Assembly (NCBI GenBank): GCA_016866255.1
Contig: VGMY01000012.1
Span: 1 to 61,964, forward strand
Direction of reading: 5' to 3'
From: Bacteroidota bacterium
GTDB lineage: Bacteria > Bacteroidota > Bacteroidia > Flavobacteriales_D > Crocinitomicaceae
Length of the DNA: 61,964 bases
The number at the start of each line of letters is the position of its first letter. Within the stretch, counting starts at the first letter, position 1. Positions 57,239-61,964 of this stretch are shown one piece after another. The notes under the pieces were generated by a model, which saw only the letters and a program-made list of their open reading frames with translations, searched no databases and was not told where the DNA came from. The translations under genes were made by a program, and so were the position numbers.

Positions 57239-59590
57239 ATGCATTGCATGTTACGGAGTTTCATTTTTAACATTTCGCTTATTTTGTCCCTAAGTCATTT
57301 TAGTCAGGGATTTTTAGTTACCGGAAAAGTTCAATCCTCAGAAACCGGTAAAACGATATTAGGAGCTTTAATTCGCAATAACCAAAACAAGGCACTTACA
57401 AAAACTGATTCATCGGGAAATTTCACCATTGAGTGTACGAGTCTTCCTGTTGGAATAACCCTAACTGCCGATGGGTTTGAACGTCAAGAGCAGGTTATCA
57501 GCTCGGAGGAATTCAAGGTTTTTTCTCTTGAAACGAAACAGCGCACCATGAATACGGTGGTTGTGAGTGCAGGACGACGAGATCAAAAAATTGAGGAGAT
57601 ACCTATATCTATCGACATAATAAAACCCTCGTTGATTGTCAATAAAGGGTTAACCAATTTAGCGCAAGCTGTTGACCAAAGTCCGGGAGTGTACGTCATG
57701 GACGGGCAGGTTAGTATACGCGGCGGGGGAGGTTACGCTTACGGAGCGGGCAGCCGTGTAATGTTATTGTGGAATGGAATTCCCATGTTATCTCCCGATG
57801 TTGGTGATGCGAAATGGAATGCCATTCCAATGGAACAAGCCTCGCAAATTGAGGTTCTCAAAGGTGCGTCCTCAGTACTGTATGGAAGTGGGGCACTCAA
57901 TGGGATCATTGCCTTAAATGAGCGAGAACCGGGACCCGAAGGAATTATGCAAGCAAGGGTGCAAAGTGGCTTATACACCAATCCAAGAAGAAAATCCATG
58001 CAATGGTGGGGAGCAGGCAAAGAACAAGCGTTTAACCCTATGTTTCATTTGGCCGATGTTTATTACGGGAAATCTCTAAGAAATATCGGGTTCACCCTAG
58101 GCGCCAACGGATTTTACACGGAGGCTTATCGGCAAGGAGAAATGGAAAAACGAGGCAGAATTAACGGCAGTTTCTTCTACCGTCCGCTTAAGGAAAATGC
58201 CCGCTTTAAAGCAGGGTTAAGTTATAACTTTCAATGGCAAGATGTTGGGATATTTGTATTGTGGAAAAACGACAGTATGGGATATCAAGCCATGGATAAT
58301 TCTCTTTCTCGACAACGTGCTATACGCTTCAATATTGACCCTTATTTTCGATTCATTGATGGAAAAAAGGGTCGCCACCATGTTCGTACTCGGTATTACC
58401 TTGTAACCACGGGCAATGAAGGAAATGTGGTGGATGCATCCTTTGCACAAATGTACTATTTGGACTATCAATATCAGCAAAAAATTAGCGAAAAAGGAAA
58501 CCTGATTTTCGGAATCACCAATACCCACAACCGTATCAAAAGTTGGGTTTTCGGAGACCATCTGTCCATCAACAGCGCTGCTTATGGTCAATGGGAATTA
58601 AAATCGAACAAGTGGGATTTCACAGGCGGCTTGCGCCTAGAATACTGTCAACTAGACACCCTTATTCCTGACTCACAGGTAGAGATATTAGGCGTGAATT
58701 CTCCCGTATATCCCATTGCGCGTGCAGGCATTCATTATGAACCTCGAAAAGGAACGCATCTAAGGGGTTCTTTGGGTCAAGGCATTCGTTTTCCTTCCGT
58801 AGCGGAACGGTTTGTTTCTACTTCTGTGGGGGGAGTCGTGATTTTCAAAAATCCGAATTTACGCCCCGAAACGGGATATGCAGGTGAACTAGGGGTAAAA
58901 CAAGTTTTCTTACTGGGAGACTGGAAAGCTATGGCGGATATCGCTGGATTTGCAAATTATTATTCCAACATGACTGAGTTTACTTTTGGGCTCTACAAAC
59001 CCGACAGCATCGTAACGCTTCAAACGACGGATCCAAATGCCATTGATTATTTTTACAACTGGGTAGGGTTTCAAGCTCAAAATGCCGAAGAAGCCTTTAT
59101 TGGCGGGTTCGAAATTTCCTTGAACAGCGAAGGAAAGATTAAAGACGTAGAACTGACCTCCTTGTTGGGATATACCTACATGAATCCGATCAGTCTTAAC
59201 AATGATTCCATCTACCGCTTATCGTTTTCTGATGCCACAACGAACATGCTTAAATACCGATTCAACCACATGGCCAAAGCAGATGTTCAGGCAACCTACA
59301 AAGGCATAAGTCTAGGGATTTCAGCGCGTTACAACAGTTTCATGAAAAACATTGATGCCGTATTTGAGGACGGTATCCTAGGGCAAGAATTACTGGTTGG
59401 AATGGACAAATACCGGGCTATTTACAATCAAGGTGTGACGGTTATGGATGCTCGCATAGGTTATCGGATTAGTGAAGAATTTAAAGTCAATTTCATTATG
59501 GATAATTTGTTCAACGTTGAATACGTAAGCCGCCCGGGTACTGTTCAACCTCCTCGGACCTTAATACTTCAAATGCAAATGAGCTTGTAA
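57239..59590 (+). CDS. TonB-dependent outer-membrane receptor, first of a tandem pair
   Basis: This 783-residue protein has a signal peptide ending SLSHFSQG. A carboxypeptidase-regulatory-like domain (about 28-100: VTGKVQSSETGKTILGALI) precedes the plug (about 115-225: QSPGVYVMDGQVSIRGGGG, VLKGASSVLYGSGALNGII). The 22-stranded barrel follows, ending SRPGTVQPPRTLILQMQMSL. It imports a substrate in a TonB-dependent way; the ligand is unknown. No SusD gene is near, so a SusCD glycan system is unlikely. The ATG at 57239 follows an A/T-rich run; an ATG 9 bases on is an alternative. A close paralog follows after 30 bases. Confidence 0.92.
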   Translation: MHCMLRSFIFNISLILSLSHFSQGFLVTGKVQSSETGKTILGALIRNNQNKALTKTDSSGNFTIECTSLPVGITLTADGFERQEQVISSEEFKVFSLETKQRTMNTVVVSAGRRDQKIEEIPISIDIIKPSLIVNKGLTNLAQAVDQSPGVYVMDGQVSIRGGGGYAYGAGSRVMLLWNGIPMLSPDVGDAKWNAIPMEQASQIEVLKGASSVLYGSGALNGIIALNEREPGPEGIMQARVQSGLYTNPRRKSMQWWGAGKEQAFNPMFHLADVYYGKSLRNIGFTLGANGFYTEAYRQGEMEKRGRINGSFFYRPLKENARFKAGLSYNFQWQDVGIFVLWKNDSMGYQAMDNSLSRQRAIRFNIDPYFRFIDGKKGRHHVRTRYYLVTTGNEGNVVDASFAQMYYLDYQYQQKISEKGNLIFGITNTHNRIKSWVFGDHLSINSAAYGQWELKSNKWDFTGGLRLEYCQLDTLIPDSQVEILGVNSPVYPIARAGIHYEPRKGTHLRGSLGQGIRFPSVAERFVSTSVGGVVIFKNPNLRPETGYAGELGVKQVFLLGDWKAMADIAGFANYYSNMTEFTFGLYKPDSIVTLQTTDPNAIDYFYNWVGFQAQNAEEAFIGGFEISLNSEGKIKDVELTSLLGYTYMNPISLNNDSIYRLSFSDATTNMLKYRFNHMAKADVQATYKGISLGISARYNSFMKNIDAVFEDGILGQELLVGMDKYRAIYNQGVTVMDARIGYRISEEFKVNFIMDNLFNVEYVSRPGTVQPPRTLILQMQMSL

Positions 59591-59620
59591 ATTTCTAATT
59601 ATTTTCACCTCCCTAACTTC

Positions 59621-61964
59621 ATGAAAAAAACATTCCTTTTATCCCTCCTATTTTTAATCGGATTCGATGCTGTTGGTCAAATTTCCGGAGTTGTCACCGA
59701 CAAATCGGACGGCACTCCCTTACTCAATGTAAAAATTTACGCTTCCAATGGCCAGCGAACCCTAACGGATGTTCAAGGGAATTTTCAAATTACCGCTAGC
59801 TCCTACCCCGTTACCCTAATTTTTTCATTGCTTGAGTACAAAACCGATACCTTATTGATTGCTGCTGCAGGAACCTATCCACTTGCTATGAGGGTTAATG
59901 AAAAAACCGAACAGACCGTTGTGGTATCCGCCAATAAACGGGCGCAAGCCATCGAAGAAATTCCCATTTCCTTGGAGGTCATTAAACCAAGACTTATCGA
60001 AAACAAAGGAATGGTGAACCTGGAGCAAGCCGTAGAGCAAACCCCAGGGGTGTTCACCATGGATGGACAAGTTAGTATACGAGGAGGTGCCGGTTTTGCT
60101 TATGGGGCTGGTAGCCGAGTCATGATGTTATGGAATGGAATGCCCTTACTTTCGGGATATGTCGGCGATGTCCAATGGAATGCCATTCCAATAGAACAAG
60201 CGTCGCAGGTTGAGGTGATTAAAGGAGCTTCATCCGTCCTTTATGGAAGCGGAGCCTTAAACGGGGTTATTGCTTTATCGGAAAAAGAACCCGGTTTAGT
60301 TCCCGAAACCAAAATACGCGTTCAAGCTGGAATTTATGACAACCCCAGAAGAAAATCAATGCAATGGTGGGGTAAGGATAGTGCTCAGCGATTTAACCCA
60401 ATGAATCAACAAGTAGAGGTTTTTCGCAGTCAAATGTTTAAACGCACTGGGTACACGATTTCGACCGTTTTTTACAACGATCAAGGGTTTCGACAAGGGG
60501 AGACTGAAACCCGTGGAAGAATTAGCGGAACCCTATACTTGCGTCCGGTTAAAAATGAACGATTGAAAGCCGGGGTAGGACTCAATTATCAATTCCAAAA
60601 AACAGGTACTTTTATTATTTGGCAGAGTGATGCCTTAGGGTATACACCGAGTGGGGGTGCGGATACGGCGAATCCTGCGTCAACGTTAACCTATAACATC
60701 GCAAACCGTTTGTTCATTGATCCTTACATCAAGTACATTGATCGGTTCAAAAATAAACACACGTTCAAATCAAGGGCCTACTTAACTACCAACCAAAACA
60801 TCAACAACAGCCAACAAAGCAATGGTGCCATAGTTTACACGGGAGATTATGGATTTCAACACAACTTTACAACCGGCGGAACCCTCATATCCGGTGCGTT
60901 TTACTCCTACAACGTCGTGTTTTCAAACCTGTTTGGAGACCACGTATCCTCGAATGCAGCAGTGTATACACAATTTGAGCAACATTTTGGAAAATTCGAT
61001 CTAACGGCTGGAATGAGGGCAGAGTATTTTACGATGGACAAAAAACGGGGTGATTCCGATTTTAAACTAGGAGCAGTTACCTTGCCTTTTTATCCGGTTT
61101 TCAGGGCTGGGGCGCACTACGAATTGAAAAAGTATACGCACCTACGCGCATCTGTTGGACAAGGAATTCGGTATCCTTCGGTTGGAGAGCGATTTACCAG
61201 CACCTCAGTAGGAGCGTTAAATATTTTCCCGAATCCGAATCTAATCCCGGAAACCGGTTGGGCTGCAGAGCTCGGAATTAAGCAAGGGGTAAAAATGGGC
61301 GATTGGAAAGGAATGATTGATCTTGCAGGTTTCATCAACAATTATAGCAATATGATTGAATTTTCCTTTGGGTTTTACAATCCGCAAAATGGTAATTTTA
61401 TTGACATTTACACCCCAGAAGGACAAGCTGAATTATCTTATATACAACAAACCTATGGCTACACGATTCAGCAAATAATTGGGTTTGGTGCTCAAAACGT
61501 AGAAAAAGCAAGAATTACAGGAGTTGAGTTGTCTTTCAATAGCATGGGGAAAATTGGCGACGTAGAGGTTGTTTCACTCATTGGATATACCAACATGAAC
61601 CCTGTTTCGTTGAATGCTGACCCGAAATATACCATTTACAACTCTGACAGCACCAATATTTTAAAATACCGATTCCGGCATTTAGTTCGAGCCGATATTG
61701 AGGCTGTTTATAAAAAATGGGGTTTTGGATTATCAAACCGTTATAATAGTTATATGCGAAATATCGATAAGGTATTCGAAGATGCAATTGCTGTTAACAC
61801 TTTTATTCTTCCTGGTTTAAAGGAATACCGTCAAGTGTACAACAAAGGAAACATTACTTTCGATGCCAGAATCAGCTACCAGTGCACGGAGAAATTGAAA
61901 GCATCCTTCATCGCCAACAACGTATTTAATACGGAAACAACCAGCCGGCCAGGAGATATTCAAG
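59621..61964 (+). CDS. TonB-dependent receptor, second of a tandem pair, cut by the window end
   Basis: The frame is open from the ATG at 59621 to the last base (781 codons). It encodes a signal peptide (MKKTFLLSLLFLIGFDAVGQ), a carboxypeptidase-regulatory-like domain (ISGVVTDKSDGTPLLNVKIY), a plug (PGVFTMDGQVSIRGGAGFAY, VIKGASSVLYGSGALNGVIA) and a barrel. It aligns with the upstream receptor over its whole length, including NPRRKSMQWWG. By that alignment only about 10-15 residues lie beyond the edge (the end reads NVFNTETTSRPGDIQ). The pair is an old tandem duplication; the two ligands may differ. Confidence 0.92.
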   Translation, partial: MKKTFLLSLLFLIGFDAVGQISGVVTDKSDGTPLLNVKIYASNGQRTLTDVQGNFQITASSYPVTLIFSLLEYKTDTLLIAAAGTYPLAMRVNEKTEQTVVVSANKRAQAIEEIPISLEVIKPRLIENKGMVNLEQAVEQTPGVFTMDGQVSIRGGAGFAYGAGSRVMMLWNGMPLLSGYVGDVQWNAIPIEQASQVEVIKGASSVLYGSGALNGVIALSEKEPGLVPETKIRVQAGIYDNPRRKSMQWWGKDSAQRFNPMNQQVEVFRSQMFKRTGYTISTVFYNDQGFRQGETETRGRISGTLYLRPVKNERLKAGVGLNYQFQKTGTFIIWQSDALGYTPSGGADTANPASTLTYNIANRLFIDPYIKYIDRFKNKHTFKSRAYLTTNQNINNSQQSNGAIVYTGDYGFQHNFTTGGTLISGAFYSYNVVFSNLFGDHVSSNAAVYTQFEQHFGKFDLTAGMRAEYFTMDKKRGDSDFKLGAVTLPFYPVFRAGAHYELKKYTHLRASVGQGIRYPSVGERFTSTSVGALNIFPNPNLIPETGWAAELGIKQGVKMGDWKGMIDLAGFINNYSNMIEFSFGFYNPQNGNFIDIYTPEGQAELSYIQQTYGYTIQQIIGFGAQNVEKARITGVELSFNSMGKIGDVEVVSLIGYTNMNPVSLNADPKYTIYNSDSTNILKYRFRHLVRADIEAVYKKWGFGLSNRYNSYMRNIDKVFEDAIAVNTFILPGLKEYRQVYNKGNITFDARISYQCTEKLKASFIANNVFNTETTSRPGDIQ

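Overview
The window reads as a chromosomal segment of a Bacteroidota bacterium, most likely in or near the Flavobacteriales. The reasons are: SprA, the giant type IX secretion (T9SS) translocon protein; a PorP/SprF-like protein; six predicted T9SS cargo proteins with type A or type B C-terminal sorting domains; the bifunctional malic enzyme/ruvA/sprA neighbourhood; a methionine synthase split into two genes; a DUF4421 outer-membrane protein; and several TAnnTTTG promoter boxes. I see no rRNA, insertion sequence, phage, CRISPR array or integrase. Apart from the first 284 bases, which hold a tRNA, no gene-free stretch exceeds about 215 bases.

Layout. 1-284: initiator tRNA and terminators. 285-2002 (minus): a type B T9SS cargo and its PorP/SprF-like partner, translationally coupled. 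2144-9482 (plus): a 1679-residue protein with a barrel-like N-terminus, 14 Cys-paired Ig-like repeats and a Pro/Lys-rich tail, then a PpiD-type periplasmic foldase. 9521-24114 (minus): a six-gene run sucA-sucB-maeB-ruvA-sprA-GNAT with very short or overlapping junctions. 24169-26460: a DUF423 protein facing a plus-strand lipoprotein, a cysteine-free Mrp ATPase and a NifU-like scaffold. 26457-36552 (minus): an eight-gene overlapping chain (methyltransferase, MbnP with a T9SS tail, MbnH-like di-haem protein, SUFU-like protein, EamA transporter, S9 peptidase, aldehyde dehydrogenase, S8 protease). 36634-37641 (plus): DUF4421 protein. 37601-42797 (minus): urocanase, an RsmI-like methylase, a low-molecular-weight phosphatase, a glycosyltransferase and a UPF0104-type membrane protein. 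42803-43836 (plus): ruvC and rnhA. 43828-50281 (minus): two large type B T9SS surface proteins. 50342-54105 (minus): split metH under a SAM-I riboswitch. 54190-56111 (plus): a CotH-family surface protein and a DgkA-family kinase. 56105-57187 (minus): dprA. 57239 to the end (plus): two tandem paralogous TonB-dependent receptors, the second cut by the window edge.

How it fits together. Much of the window serves the cell envelope: SprA exports cargo carrying C-terminal sorting domains, PpiD helps fold envelope proteins, and the PKD, Gly-rich, CotH, S8 and MbnP proteins are predicted cargo. The MbnH/MbnP pair is the clearest candidate for an unusual system: a predicted copper-binding protein whose maturation is expected to depend on a di-haem enzyme, here fused to a T9SS sorting domain. 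Housekeeping content includes the 2-oxoglutarate dehydrogenase E1/E2 pair, malic enzyme, Holliday-junction proteins RuvA and RuvC, RNase HI, DprA and SAM-controlled methionine synthesis. All functional statements are from reading the sequence; no database search was possible.
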